Shown one piece after another: positions 15,112 through 23,953 of a DNA stretch of 64,000 nt; positions within the stretch are counted from its first letter, which is position 1; the number at the start of each line of letters is the position of its first letter. Made by a program: the position numbers and the translations under genes. The notes below the pieces were generated by a model. It was not told the DNA's origin and made no database searches. It saw only the letters and a program-made list of their open reading frames with translations. The stretch spans positions 248,001 to 312,000 of the forward strand of contig NZ_RJTX01000002.1 in assembly GCF_003729955.1 (NCBI RefSeq). The letters are read 5' to 3'. The stretch comes from Chryseobacterium daecheongense. Lineage in GTDB: Bacteria > Bacteroidota > Bacteroidia > Flavobacteriales > Weeksellaceae.

Positions 15112-17511
15112 ATGAAAAATAAACTTCCTTTAGCAGCATATTATATAGGCATTTCGGTTTTATTAACCAGTTGCCAGGTAAAATTACCTTCCAAAAAAAC
15201 TCCGGAACCATCACAATACGGACAGGTTGACAATTCAACTGTGATCAATGGTTTTCCTAAAAAGTCAGTTCCATGGATTGTAATTTCAGACAGGTCCAGA
15301 AATACGGCCTATCTTGATAAAAGTGACGAAAAATCCTATAAAGAAGTGAAATTTTTAGAACCTTTAATGGTTTTAAAGCACAGAGACGGAATGGTAAAAG
15401 TGGCGGAATATGTACCCGATGCTTTAATGAAGAAAGTATCTTCCAAATCCATCAAAACCTACGGATGGATTTCGGAATCTGATCTTCTTCTCTGGAACAA
15501 TTCTTTAAAAAATGAAAAAACGGGTTATCCTGTAAGAGTGGCTGTAGTACCCAGCAACAGCGATGTAATCAGGAATGCCGAAAGATATTATAAGAATGAC
15601 TCCATTATGGTATTCAATTCTCCAAGCCTCATAGAAACCGCGAATGTAAAAATTCCAAATGGACAAATGGTGTATGTTTACAAACAAGCTGAAAACAATA
15701 AAAGGTTCCTTGTCGGTAAAAGGCCATCCATTGATCTGGATAGCATTGATACAGGTTTATACGGCTGGGTAAGCTCCAATGTGATTTCGGCATGGGGAGA
15801 GCGTTCCGCAGTGAAAATGAAAAATACGACGGGCGTTACGGAAACTGCATTAGGAATTCATGAGGGATCACCTGGTGGGACAGATGCAGAAGGAAGAACC
15901 GCGATACTTCTTACCGACGTTAATAAAAGAACTCCGCTTGAAAATATTTTCCCGGTTAATTTAGCATTAACGGACACTCCGACTCCGGATTCCAAGACAA
16001 AATATTTTACGAATATTTTAGACTATAGTAAAAACTATGTTTTCAATGTATTGGGTGAACCGATTTATTTTGACCGTTACAGAGAGATTACAGAGAAAAA
16101 TAAGAAAATCAATATTGTTTTTGCCTTAGATATCAGTGCTCCAAATGCACCCTATGCTCCGATTGTAAAGTCGTTATTACAAGATCTACAGCTTAGGTTT
16201 GAAAAGCCATCTTATTTCAGTTCCGTGAAATATGGAGTGGTTTTATATAAAAATAATTCTTGTGGAGATAACGTTGCCGTTTCACCTTTAAGCAACGATT
16301 ATAGTAAGATTACGACATTCATTGACCAGAAAACTAATGAAATGAACTGTCCAAGCAACAATGGCTATCAACCCGTGAATGAAGGGTTGATTGCAGCAGG
16401 AAATCTGCTTTCCAATTTCCCGGATGAAACCAATATTGTGGTGACAGTAGGAACTTCAGCCAATCAAAGCGGAAATATGTATGGGGTGATTAATTCCCTT
16501 ACGCAGGCACAGGCAAGATTGATCATGTTCCAGACCAGTGCAAGATCATCGGACACTTACAATGATTTTGTATTGATGGCTGAAAATGTAGTGACCAATA
16601 CCGCTAAAAATATTGCGGAGCTTAAAAAACAGAAAATCATTAATCAAAATGATGTTTTAACTAAAAATAATTTTAACCTGATTGAAGGAGATGAAGGTTT
16701 CTTCTCCCTGGACTATCCGAAACAGAGTATGTCTCAAGGTTTTGTTATTTTCCCTAAAAAAGGGGACATTGCAACTCCGGGATACCTTAAAAAATCGGTT
16801 GACAGTCTGATTGCCCAGGTAACGCTGGATAATGAAACCTTAGATAAATCTCTTAACGATTATTTCCATTCTTCTGTAGGAGCGGGAAGAACAGATGTAG
16901 ATTTGAAATACAAATATTTATATCCTGGACTTACCAACCCGGTTCCGGCAGGAATTGCCGCTCAGCTGATCAACTATGGTAGTCCGTTTTTAGTAAAAGG
17001 ATATATTCCGAAAGAATTGAAAGACTTCCAACCAGGTTTGGAAAAAGGAATTCTGATCTCGGAAGGAGAGTATGATAATCTTAAGGCTTTTTATACTGAA
17101 GTCTATGAAAAAACAGGAGCTGCAAGATCAGATTTCAGCCAGTCCAGAGCTATGAAAGAATATATCAGACTTCTGAAAAAATATAACCCGACTATAAAAT
17201 TCCTGGACAAAGGAGAATTATATGAGCAGCCAATGTCTTATGCCGTTGGAATAAGTACTGGTTTTGACAATTCGGATGAAGAACTGATGTCCAAATACAA
17301 GCTTAAAGGTTGGAAAAAGTCTAAAATAGTAACCAATGAAACGGTGAGAAATTATTTCCGTCATTACAAAGACCTGTCAGATAGAATGCTTGCTCACAGA
17401 AATAATCCGGCAGTAAAAATACAGCAAAACGGACAGACCTTTTATTGGTTGAATGAATACTTTATGCCAACGATGTTACCTGTTGAAGAACCGGAATATA
17501 CTAAACATTAA
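15112..17511 (+). CDS. tssR: T6SSiii lipoprotein TssR
   Basis: A 799-residue exported lipoprotein: the signal peptide ends in the lipobox LLTSC with Cys21. The N-terminal half holds SH3-like segments (MVLKHRDGMVKVAEYVP, YGWISESDLLLWNN). A von Willebrand factor A-like domain begins near residue 340 (INIVFALDISAPNAPYAPIV), with an altered MIDAS motif DISAP. The C-terminal region (~540-790) carries TssR-specific sequence. TssR is the large periplasmic component of the T6SSiii envelope complex. It ends the first T6SS transcription unit, with a terminator 16 bp downstream. Confidence 0.82.
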   Translation: MKNKLPLAAYYIGISVLLTSCQVKLPSKKTPEPSQYGQVDNSTVINGFPKKSVPWIVISDRSRNTAYLDKSDEKSYKEVKFLEPLMVLKHRDGMVKVAEYVPDALMKKVSSKSIKTYGWISESDLLLWNNSLKNEKTGYPVRVAVVPSNSDVIRNAERYYKNDSIMVFNSPSLIETANVKIPNGQMVYVYKQAENNKRFLVGKRPSIDLDSIDTGLYGWVSSNVISAWGERSAVKMKNTTGVTETALGIHEGSPGGTDAEGRTAILLTDVNKRTPLENIFPVNLALTDTPTPDSKTKYFTNILDYSKNYVFNVLGEPIYFDRYREITEKNKKINIVFALDISAPNAPYAPIVKSLLQDLQLRFEKPSYFSSVKYGVVLYKNNSCGDNVAVSPLSNDYSKITTFIDQKTNEMNCPSNNGYQPVNEGLIAAGNLLSNFPDETNIVVTVGTSANQSGNMYGVINSLTQAQARLIMFQTSARSSDTYNDFVLMAENVVTNTAKNIAELKKQKIINQNDVLTKNNFNLIEGDEGFFSLDYPKQSMSQGFVIFPKKGDIATPGYLKKSVDSLIAQVTLDNETLDKSLNDYFHSSVGAGRTDVDLKYKYLYPGLTNPVPAGIAAQLINYGSPFLVKGYIPKELKDFQPGLEKGILISEGEYDNLKAFYTEVYEKTGAARSDFSQSRAMKEYIRLLKKYNPTIKFLDKGELYEQPMSYAVGISTGFDNSDEELMSKYKLKGWKKSKIVTNETVRNYFRHYKDLSDRMLAHRNNPAVKIQQNGQTFYWLNEYFMPTMLPVEEPEYTKH

Positions 17512-17526
17512 ATAGTTATAAGATGT

Positions 17527-17557
17527 AAAAAGCAGAATTTTATTTCTGCTTTTTTAT
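17527..17557 (+). terminator. Intrinsic terminator after tssR
   Basis: An 11-bp stem AAAAAGCAGAA/TTCTGCTTTTT with a 6-base loop and a T tail. It separates the membrane-complex genes from the DUF4280/effector unit. Confidence 0.88.
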
Positions 17558-17575
17558 GTTGTATTGAAAATTTTT

Positions 17576-17604
17576 TATCTTTATATCACCCAAATCACAA
17601 AAAT
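17576..17604 (+). promoter_or_regulatory. Promoter and leader box of the DUF4280/effector unit
   Basis: A TATCTTTA box at 17576-17583, close to the TAnnTTTG -7 consensus, is followed by CAAATCACAAAAATATG (17591-17607), which ends in the start codon. The same box-plus-leader arrangement precedes both hcp genes. No clear -33 box is seen. Confidence 0.55.
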
Positions 17605-18108
17605 ATGTCCAATCAATCATCACCTCATGATGGCAAGCATTTTGTCATCCAGAAGGGTAAAGCCCAATGCAATCAGGGTGATCAATTCCCGCAGTATAAA
17701 GTAACGACCCATCAGAAACACTTTTGGAATGATTCAGATGGAGAAGCAGATTATTTGGCAGTAACAGAAGATGATCTTCAGTTCAATCCTTCAGGACCCA
17801 GCTTTGGAAAATGCAAGCTGAGACCTTCTTCAGGCGGATATTTACCATGTGTGTATGCCCCGGCCGGAAAATGGCAGAAAACCTATGAAAAAACATTGGT
17901 CATGGGCAAAAAATGTGTGACGGAAGTTTCCGAGCTTCAATGTTCGGTGGGAGGACTTATTACCATCAAAGATCATGGACAAAGAGGGCAGATGACTAAG
18001 CAGAATGTAAAAAATGCAGACTCTAAAACTGTTCAGCACATCAATCCTCTTGTGAAAATGGATGACTTCAAAGAAACAGTGGAAGAAAATGAAATAGATG
18101 CTTATTAA
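17605..18108 (+). CDS. PAAR-like DUF4280 spike-tip protein
   Basis: A 167-residue cytoplasmic protein of the DUF4280 family, a PAAR-like fold that sharpens the VgrG spike and can dock effectors in Bacteroidota T6SS. Family signs are the glycine- and cysteine-rich strands: the N-terminal IQKGKAQCNQGDQFPQYKV, the central FGKCKLRPSSGGYLPCVYAPAG and the late GKKCVTEVSELQCSVGGLI. It lies 19 bp before the large peptidoglycan-degrading effector, suggesting that it carries that effector on the spike. Confidence 0.82.
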   Translation: MSNQSSPHDGKHFVIQKGKAQCNQGDQFPQYKVTTHQKHFWNDSDGEADYLAVTEDDLQFNPSGPSFGKCKLRPSSGGYLPCVYAPAGKWQKTYEKTLVMGKKCVTEVSELQCSVGGLITIKDHGQRGQMTKQNVKNADSKTVQHINPLVKMDDFKETVEENEIDAY

Positions 18109-18127
18109 ACGTTAAATATCTGCAGCT

Positions 18128-21022
18128 ATGTCAAAAAGAGGAGTTTCAAAAATATCCGGGAATCCAACTCCGAAAGTTGGAGAGAAGACCACCTATACCA
18201 TTACAGACTGGTATTCCGGGACACCAAAGGAAAAACGTAATCCGGCATTGGTGACATGGGAATTGTTTAAAAAGCGACCTAATGGACGTTTTACAACCAC
18301 CAATATTAAAAAAACAGGAGACGGCAGCTTTACTTTCGGGGAAGTTGCCCAAAAGCACACCTATCGCTTGGAAGCCTATTTATATGAGGCCGAAGGCAGA
18401 GGATCAAGTACCATAGAAATTAATCCACAACCGATGGAAGTTCCCAAAATCAATAAAGTGGAACTTTTCTATGTGGATGATACCAAAGGTTCTGTTTTCA
18501 GCTATATGGAAAAGCTGGTTGCGAAAGCACAATGTGTGAACCTTACAGGGCAGAAATTAACTTTCACTCTTTGGGAGGATGATGCTAATGGTGACAAGCA
18601 TAATGCGAATAACCTGGTGATTGAAACCAAGCAGGGAACCGTAGGACGAAATGGAGAAGCCAGTGTAGAATTCCAGTTAACAAAAGCCTTAATGCAAAAA
18701 GCCATGAAAGGCGAAACCGATCAGAAAGAACTGGAGTTTTATGTTACGGTAGAATATTACAGAAATAAAAAACACGCCACTAACAATGTGGATGTTCAGA
18801 ATCCTCTTGCTTTTGAGATTCCTAAAGATAAGCCAAAACCGAAACCGCAGCCTCAGCAGCAACAGTCCAAACCTGCTGCACCGCCAAAAGCACAAGGTTC
18901 TCCCGCAGCTCAAAAACCCGAATCAGAAAAAGAGAAAAAAGGGATTATAGATAAAGCCCTGGATCTATTGGACGAACTCTGGGATAATGGAGAAGCCAAA
19001 GGGACAATAAAGCCTCAGCAAAACCCGACGCCACCGGCTGCCGGAGGGAAAAGTACAACGACAGTGGAAGAGGTTAAAATAGAAGCACTATTGGATGCGT
19101 ATTTTGCTAAGGAAGAATTTAAGAAAGAAACCTCAGAAGCTGCTGGACAGCATAAGTATACTTTCCAGAGTAATAATAACAATATTGATAAAGATAAAGT
19201 AGCGGGTATTATTAAAGGAAGAGTAGATGCGCAGGTGAAATCTGATAAAAAGTATGCTAAGCTCGACGATATTAAGGCCGCCCTTACCAATACTTCTTAT
19301 AAAAAAGGAGAAAGTATATCCTTTACTCTATACAAGTTAGGCCCTGAATTGGTAAAAATTAATAATGCACCTTTAGAAGAAGAAGTTTTTGTTGTGGCAA
19401 AAACCGCTTTTTTGGATGGAAAAGAAGTCACTATTAAAATAAAAGAGAAAGATGCTGTTCTAGTTGGGAAAGATGCAGATCTGCCTGTTCTTGAAGCCAA
19501 AGAAAACGGTAATGAGATCACTGCATTAAAAGCTACTGCTCAAAACGGAATAGCTAAAGTTAAAATAAAACTTCGTCCGAAATCTCCTGAAGATCTTAAA
19601 ACCTGGAAAGAAAAATTAAAAGGAATTAAGGATGGCACTCATACCTATTCTTTCGGAAAAGATGGGAATAATACGGCAACGCCCCAACAGAAAAAGAAGA
19701 TTGCGGAAATCATTGCCAATAAAATAAAAAAAGAATTTGCCGAACAGAAAAAATTTGCAAAAATTGAAGATATTGAAAAAGTATTAACCCAAAATGTCTA
19801 TAATAAAAATGACCAGATCACCTTTGATCTGTATAAAGAAATATCGGAGTATCTTTGGTTAAAAGCAGAATGCAACGGAAACGTGAAAAAGCATGAAGGA
19901 GAATTCCTGAAGAAAGACGGAGCCTATTTCATGATTGGTAAAAACTGTGAATGTGAGGCAAGGATAAGAGCATTTATGAGAATGTTGAGAGTAGGAGAAG
20001 GAACGGAAGGTGAAAAAGGATATACTACCCAATACAGCGGGACTCAATTTACCGATATGAGCAAACACCCGGAAAACGTTATTACGGCAGGTAATTATTC
20101 TTCTTCTGCAGCAGGAGCTTATCAGATTATGAGATATACGTGGTGGTGGTTAAAAGGAGAAAAACTGACGGATGACAACAAAAAAGCAGGAGTATATGAA
20201 GAATCCCATGATTATGTAAAAAAATATAACATTCCGGATTTTACTGCAGAATCACAGGATAAACTCTGTATCATTATTTTAAAGCATAAAAGAGAAGGAA
20301 GTTTAGAATTGATCACTAAAAACCAGATTAAAGAGTCTTTAGAGCAATATGGTAGCTACGAATGGGCAAGTTTACCTCCGGGAAGATATGGGCAACCTAA
20401 TCAGACCATGGAGACCGCTTTGGCGAAATATGAAAAATATTTGAAAGAGGAGCTTGCCGGAAACACCGATCTGCATATTAAAAAAGGATTCATGAAAGAA
20501 TTCGGAATCCAATGCAATTGCGGTAAGAGCGGAAGCAGTTCAGAGTGGCATCAGCCTTTGGACAGAATGGAGCTGAGAGGATGGTATTCAGAAACTCAAT
20601 GGTCTCCTGGCAAAAGTGATTTTCATGGAAGAACAGGTGGTAAGCATGACGGTTTGGATCTATATGCACCTGTAGGAACCACTATTTATGCAAGTATTGA
20701 TGGGGAAGTAACCTATTTAGAAGATCCGGGAGGTTATGGAAACAGAATTTTCCTTGAAGGAACATATAAAGGTCAGAAATATTTCTTGATGTATAGTCAC
20801 CTTTCAGAATATAAAACAGGGCAGGTAAGTGCAGGAGATCCTATCGGAAAAACCGGACAGACTGGAAATGCTAATGGACAAGCTGCTAAAATGGCTCACT
20901 TACATTTTGAAGTCAGAAAAGAAAAAATGTCAAAACCTTCTTTTGATCCGCTCGTTGAAGTAACAGAATTAGGAAGCGCCGTGAACAAAGCACCAGATCA
21001 GAATACACAAACAGGACAATAA
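18128..21022 (+). CDS. T6SS effector with lytic transglycosylase and M23 endopeptidase domains
   Basis: A 964-residue protein without a signal peptide. Layout: an Ig-like domain (~10-100), a second beta domain (~105-230), a Pro/Gln/Lys-rich linker (~233-275), two copies of a ~68-residue repeat (about 340-408 and 503-572), a domain matching the lambda endolysin (GH104) lytic transglycosylase (~610-790) and a C-terminal M23 peptidase (~835-945). The predicted catalytic Glu is E624 (GEGTEG). M23 zinc ligands are H840, D844 and H926, with H924. It should cut both glycan and peptide links of a target's cell wall. A lipoprotein gene starts 3 bp after it and is likely its immunity gene. Confidence 0.82.
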   Translation: MSKRGVSKISGNPTPKVGEKTTYTITDWYSGTPKEKRNPALVTWELFKKRPNGRFTTTNIKKTGDGSFTFGEVAQKHTYRLEAYLYEAEGRGSSTIEINPQPMEVPKINKVELFYVDDTKGSVFSYMEKLVAKAQCVNLTGQKLTFTLWEDDANGDKHNANNLVIETKQGTVGRNGEASVEFQLTKALMQKAMKGETDQKELEFYVTVEYYRNKKHATNNVDVQNPLAFEIPKDKPKPKPQPQQQQSKPAAPPKAQGSPAAQKPESEKEKKGIIDKALDLLDELWDNGEAKGTIKPQQNPTPPAAGGKSTTTVEEVKIEALLDAYFAKEEFKKETSEAAGQHKYTFQSNNNNIDKDKVAGIIKGRVDAQVKSDKKYAKLDDIKAALTNTSYKKGESISFTLYKLGPELVKINNAPLEEEVFVVAKTAFLDGKEVTIKIKEKDAVLVGKDADLPVLEAKENGNEITALKATAQNGIAKVKIKLRPKSPEDLKTWKEKLKGIKDGTHTYSFGKDGNNTATPQQKKKIAEIIANKIKKEFAEQKKFAKIEDIEKVLTQNVYNKNDQITFDLYKEISEYLWLKAECNGNVKKHEGEFLKKDGAYFMIGKNCECEARIRAFMRMLRVGEGTEGEKGYTTQYSGTQFTDMSKHPENVITAGNYSSSAAGAYQIMRYTWWWLKGEKLTDDNKKAGVYEESHDYVKKYNIPDFTAESQDKLCIIILKHKREGSLELITKNQIKESLEQYGSYEWASLPPGRYGQPNQTMETALAKYEKYLKEELAGNTDLHIKKGFMKEFGIQCNCGKSGSSSEWHQPLDRMELRGWYSETQWSPGKSDFHGRTGGKHDGLDLYAPVGTTIYASIDGEVTYLEDPGGYGNRIFLEGTYKGQKYFLMYSHLSEYKTGQVSAGDPIGKTGQTGNANGQAAKMAHLHFEVRKEKMSKPSFDPLVEVTELGSAVNKAPDQNTQTGQ

Positions 21023-21025
21023 AGA

Positions 21026-22081
21026 ATGAAATTCAAAACAATTTTTTGCCTGATAGCATTGGGCATATTAGAACTTTCCTGTAAGGAAAGTCAAGCTTCG
21101 CCTAAAACTATTGTAGAGACCAAGGCAACTGGACAAACTGATAAAGAAATGTATCCTATTCCTTCTGGACTAAAAATAGAAACCCAGGAAGAAGTTGATA
21201 TTGATAATGATGAAGAAAAAGAAGTCATCATTACAGCTACAGATGCCAATGCCACCAATACCCATGAATTTTGGTTTAAAAAAGGCCGGCTCCTCCATGA
21301 GTTTGTTTTTCCTTGGGGAAGCATTAATAAGAAATGGCTGATCAATCTTGATGATGATGCGGAAAAAGAAATTGTCAGAATTCAGGGAGATGAAGATGGT
21401 GCAGATTATGTGATTTATGATATATCAGGTAAACAACAAAAACCCATCCTGTATTTCAATCCTGTTTTGCTGGACAACCGTTTTCCGGGGCAGTATATGT
21501 GGGCATATCCTAATGATATAAAAGGTGTAATCGTAAATCAGAAAAAAGAAATTCAGGTTTCTTTGAATAATAATTTTCCTAGAGACGACAACCATACTCA
21601 GCCGGAAAATCAAAAAGAATTACCATTTCTGTTTTTCAGCGGGCAAACCAGCCAGCCGGATATGAAGATTTCCAAAATGAATCCACCACAATTCATGATG
21701 TTGAAAACTGTAATCGGGAAAGTAGCGAAAAGTAACCAGAACTCATTTGCTGATCAGAAGGTAAATCAACAGTGGATCGGTTCTTATTCCTGCAGATTCT
21801 TAAGAATGAAAGAAGAGTCCGGTGATCCGCGGGGATGGGGTACCATTGTTATAACAATTGATAAAAACTCTGCTAAATATCAACTTGATAGTTATATAGA
21901 AAACCTCAAAAAAGAGTTAACTATCGTTCGTGTAACATCTGATGAAATAGTGCTTAATGAAAAAGATAATCCAAGCTCAGTCTTTACGATCAGCAAAAAC
22001 AACAATAAGTATATGTTGAAAAGCACTTTTATGGATAAGATTTCAGGAGACAGCAACTCTTATGAATTAAAAAAACAATAA
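21026..22081 (+). CDS. Lipoprotein, likely immunity to the cell-wall effector
   Basis: A 351-residue protein with a type II signal peptide ending in LELSC (Cys19). A middle part with repeated acidic segments (VDIDNDEEKEVIITA, INLDDDAEKEIVRI) resembles calcium-binding FG-GAP-like strands. The C-terminal ~100 residues (from WIGSYSCRFLRM) look like a small beta-barrel inhibitor domain. Three bases separate it from the effector stop, so the two are almost certainly cotranscribed. Location in the periplasm matches an effector that attacks peptidoglycan. The immunity role is inferred from position and location only. Confidence 0.6.
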   Translation: MKFKTIFCLIALGILELSCKESQASPKTIVETKATGQTDKEMYPIPSGLKIETQEEVDIDNDEEKEVIITATDANATNTHEFWFKKGRLLHEFVFPWGSINKKWLINLDDDAEKEIVRIQGDEDGADYVIYDISGKQQKPILYFNPVLLDNRFPGQYMWAYPNDIKGVIVNQKKEIQVSLNNNFPRDDNHTQPENQKELPFLFFSGQTSQPDMKISKMNPPQFMMLKTVIGKVAKSNQNSFADQKVNQQWIGSYSCRFLRMKEESGDPRGWGTIVITIDKNSAKYQLDSYIENLKKELTIVRVTSDEIVLNEKDNPSSVFTISKNNNKYMLKSTFMDKISGDSNSYELKKQ

Positions 22082-22123
22082 ATATTTTAACCGGCAATAA
22101 TGCTGTAGAATAAAAAACTATAA

Positions 22124-23095
22124 ATGATAGTTCACTTTATCCTGCCCGGAGAAACTCTGCAAAGTATTTCCGATGAAATCAAATTAGAAAACCCAAAATA
22201 CCTGAAAGAATACCATAATGAACATTGTGGGAGGAATGAACGCATAGGAAATGAATTGTCACCGGGAAAAAAACTGCTGATTCCGGATATTGTTAAGATC
22301 AAGGAATACAATAGCAGAAATGATGCTCCCTTCAAAAAACGTGAGCTTAATCCTGCATTGAATTTCAATCCGGAAGGATTGCAGCAAAAGTATCAGGTAC
22401 GGATTATTGAAACCAATGCCACGGAAAATAGTCCTATAAAAAATAGCACAACTTCATTTGAAGTCGCTCTGCAATGGATACGCAAAGAGGATGATCAGCA
22501 TATATTCCATCTATCCAAGGATAATATCCGTAGTGAAAACGGAGGGAAAATGGGAGACCTGGCTGCAGAATGTATCAAAGCGTTGAATCCCGTTGAGATC
22601 AGAACCAATGCAAAAGGCAAAGTTTTAAAAATAAGCTTGACCAAAGAAATCACAGAGCGTTTTCAGCAAATAAAAGAAAGATTATCTGATCTTTTTCCCG
22701 ATCAGTATGCTGCCTTGTATATTGAAGAATTTGAATATGCCGTACAGAATGAAAAACTCTTCGATGAAAGAATGAAAGAAGATGCTTTCATCAGAATGTA
22801 CTTTACTCCGATAAGAAATACTTTCAAAAACGGAGTATCTATATTTGATCATTTTATTACTTATGAAAGTATTCCCGTAACCATTGCCCAACGAGTAGAA
22901 GATATTCATTACACAGAAGAAATTACTTTGTTACAAAATCTTCACTATGCTCAGGTTCAAAATGATCTGGATTATACAGGGAAATTTACGCTTTATACAA
23001 AAACAGGGATTGTTAAAAATATAGAAATCAATTATAATATTTCTCAATACAGTGTCAAATACACAACGAATTTATCAGTTTATGAGATGCTTTAA
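22124..23095 (+). CDS. LysM-domain protein, putative T6SS adaptor
   Basis: A 323-residue protein without a signal peptide. Residues 1-~58 form a LysM-like domain (FILPGETLQSISDEIKLENP, then GKKLLIPD). From ~90 on it appears related to the protein encoded at 36403-37311: both have a beta strand with a G.V.KI pattern, then a long helix (FQQIKERLSDLFPDQY) and an E..F.NEKLF...... IRMYF segment. The second protein lies between VgrG2 and a PAAR toxin. That placement and shared core suggest an effector adaptor or chaperone family; known adaptor families (DUF1795, DUF4123, DUF2169) were not recognised. Confidence 0.55.
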   Translation: MIVHFILPGETLQSISDEIKLENPKYLKEYHNEHCGRNERIGNELSPGKKLLIPDIVKIKEYNSRNDAPFKKRELNPALNFNPEGLQQKYQVRIIETNATENSPIKNSTTSFEVALQWIRKEDDQHIFHLSKDNIRSENGGKMGDLAAECIKALNPVEIRTNAKGKVLKISLTKEITERFQQIKERLSDLFPDQYAALYIEEFEYAVQNEKLFDERMKEDAFIRMYFTPIRNTFKNGVSIFDHFITYESIPVTIAQRVEDIHYTEEITLLQNLHYAQVQNDLDYTGKFTLYTKTGIVKNIEINYNISQYSVKYTTNLSVYEML

Positions 23096-23139
23096 AAGCT
23101 TATGAATGCAGTGTTTTTAACTGTTTTTTAAATCTATGA

Positions 23140-23174
23140 TCGTAGAATTACGACATCAAATCGTAGAAATACGA
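23140..23174. promoter_or_regulatory. Tandem dyad operator upstream of hcp1
   Basis: Two inverted repeats, TCGTAGAATTACGA (23140-23153) and TCGTAGAAATACGA (23161-23174), have the form TCGTA-N4-TACGA. Their centres are 21 bp apart, exactly two helical turns. The right copy ends 50 bp before the -7 box. The same pair, at the same spacing, is upstream of hcp2. Confidence 0.8.
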
Positions 23175-23200
23175 CAAAAAATAAAAATTGCATTTGAAAA

Positions 23201-23232
23201 TTTTCAAAAAAAAAATAACGGTTTTATCTTTG
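23201..23232 (+). promoter_or_regulatory. hcp1 promoter
   Basis: An exact TAnnTTTG -7 box, TATCTTTG, lies at 23225-23232. A TTTT segment at 23201-23204, 20 bp upstream, could act as a weak -33 box. A leader box CAAATCACAAAATATT (23245-23260) follows, and the hcp1 start is 51 bp after the -7 box. A weak -33 fits activator dependence. Confidence 0.65.
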
Positions 23233-23283
23233 TTACACAATCACCAAATCACAAAATATTATTAACGATTAAAATTTACAATC

Positions 23284-23688
23284 ATGGCAAACAATTCAAG
23301 AGGAATCTTAAAATTCAACGGAGGTGAAGGTCAAAAATTATTAAAGCTTAATTACAGTGTATCAAGATCTACAGACGTATCAGGAAGAGTAGCTTCAGAT
23401 CCGTCCAACGCCATCATCAAACTTACTGTAGAAGCTACGGATAAATCAGATATCCTGGAAAGCTTACTAAACGGGAAATACAAGCCAACCTCAGGAGAAA
23501 TTACATTCAACAAATCTCACGAAGAAGGAACATTGATTACTTTGAACTGGGAGAACGGATATGTAATTCAGCATGAAGTGGACTTCGATGCCATTGACAG
23601 CAACAATATGCTGATCAGTTTCGTAGTGAGTGCAGAGAAGATCAATTACGGAAATGCCTCTTTCGATGGAATCTGGCCTGTTAACTAA
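23284..23688 (+). CDS. tssD: T6SS tube protein Hcp/TssD (copy 1)
   Basis: A 134-residue Hcp-like protein that stacks as hexameric rings to form the inner tube expelled by the T6SS. The sequence follows the Bacteroidota TssD pattern (ILKFNGGEGQKLLKLNYSVS and VDFDAIDSNNMLISFVVSAE). It differs from copy 2 at only a few residues near the ends. It forms a single-gene unit with its own operator, promoter and terminator, as expected for a protein needed in large amounts. Confidence 0.93.
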   Translation: MANNSRGILKFNGGEGQKLLKLNYSVSRSTDVSGRVASDPSNAIIKLTVEATDKSDILESLLNGKYKPTSGEITFNKSHEEGTLITLNWENGYVIQHEVDFDAIDSNNMLISFVVSAEKINYGNASFDGIWPVN

Positions 23689-23711
23689 CAGAAAAACCAA
23701 TTAACATTCAT

Positions 23712-23743
23712 AAAAAAGACTGTCCAAAAGGCGGTCTTTTTTT
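23712..23743 (+). terminator. Intrinsic terminator of hcp1
   Basis: The stem AAAAGACTG/CGGTCTTTT has one G-U pair and is followed by a run of T. The 210 bp from here to the clpV start are AT-rich, with a loose TATCTTAG box near 23831 and a CACCAAAATCAGATAT segment near 23910 that resembles the T6SS leader box. Confidence 0.8.
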
Positions 23744-23953
23744 ACCATTGAAAGATGCGGCATATTGCCGTTGAATGCCGTTATATCACATTTTGAAGAT
23801 ATATTATTATATTATTAAAAAAAACCAATATCTTAGTATAGAATAAAAATTTCAATGATAATAGTTTTAGGCGTTAAAGAAATTTAACAAAAACATCATC
23901 AGAGAAATACACCAAAATCAGATATATTAATAAATTTTGAGAAAAATATTACA

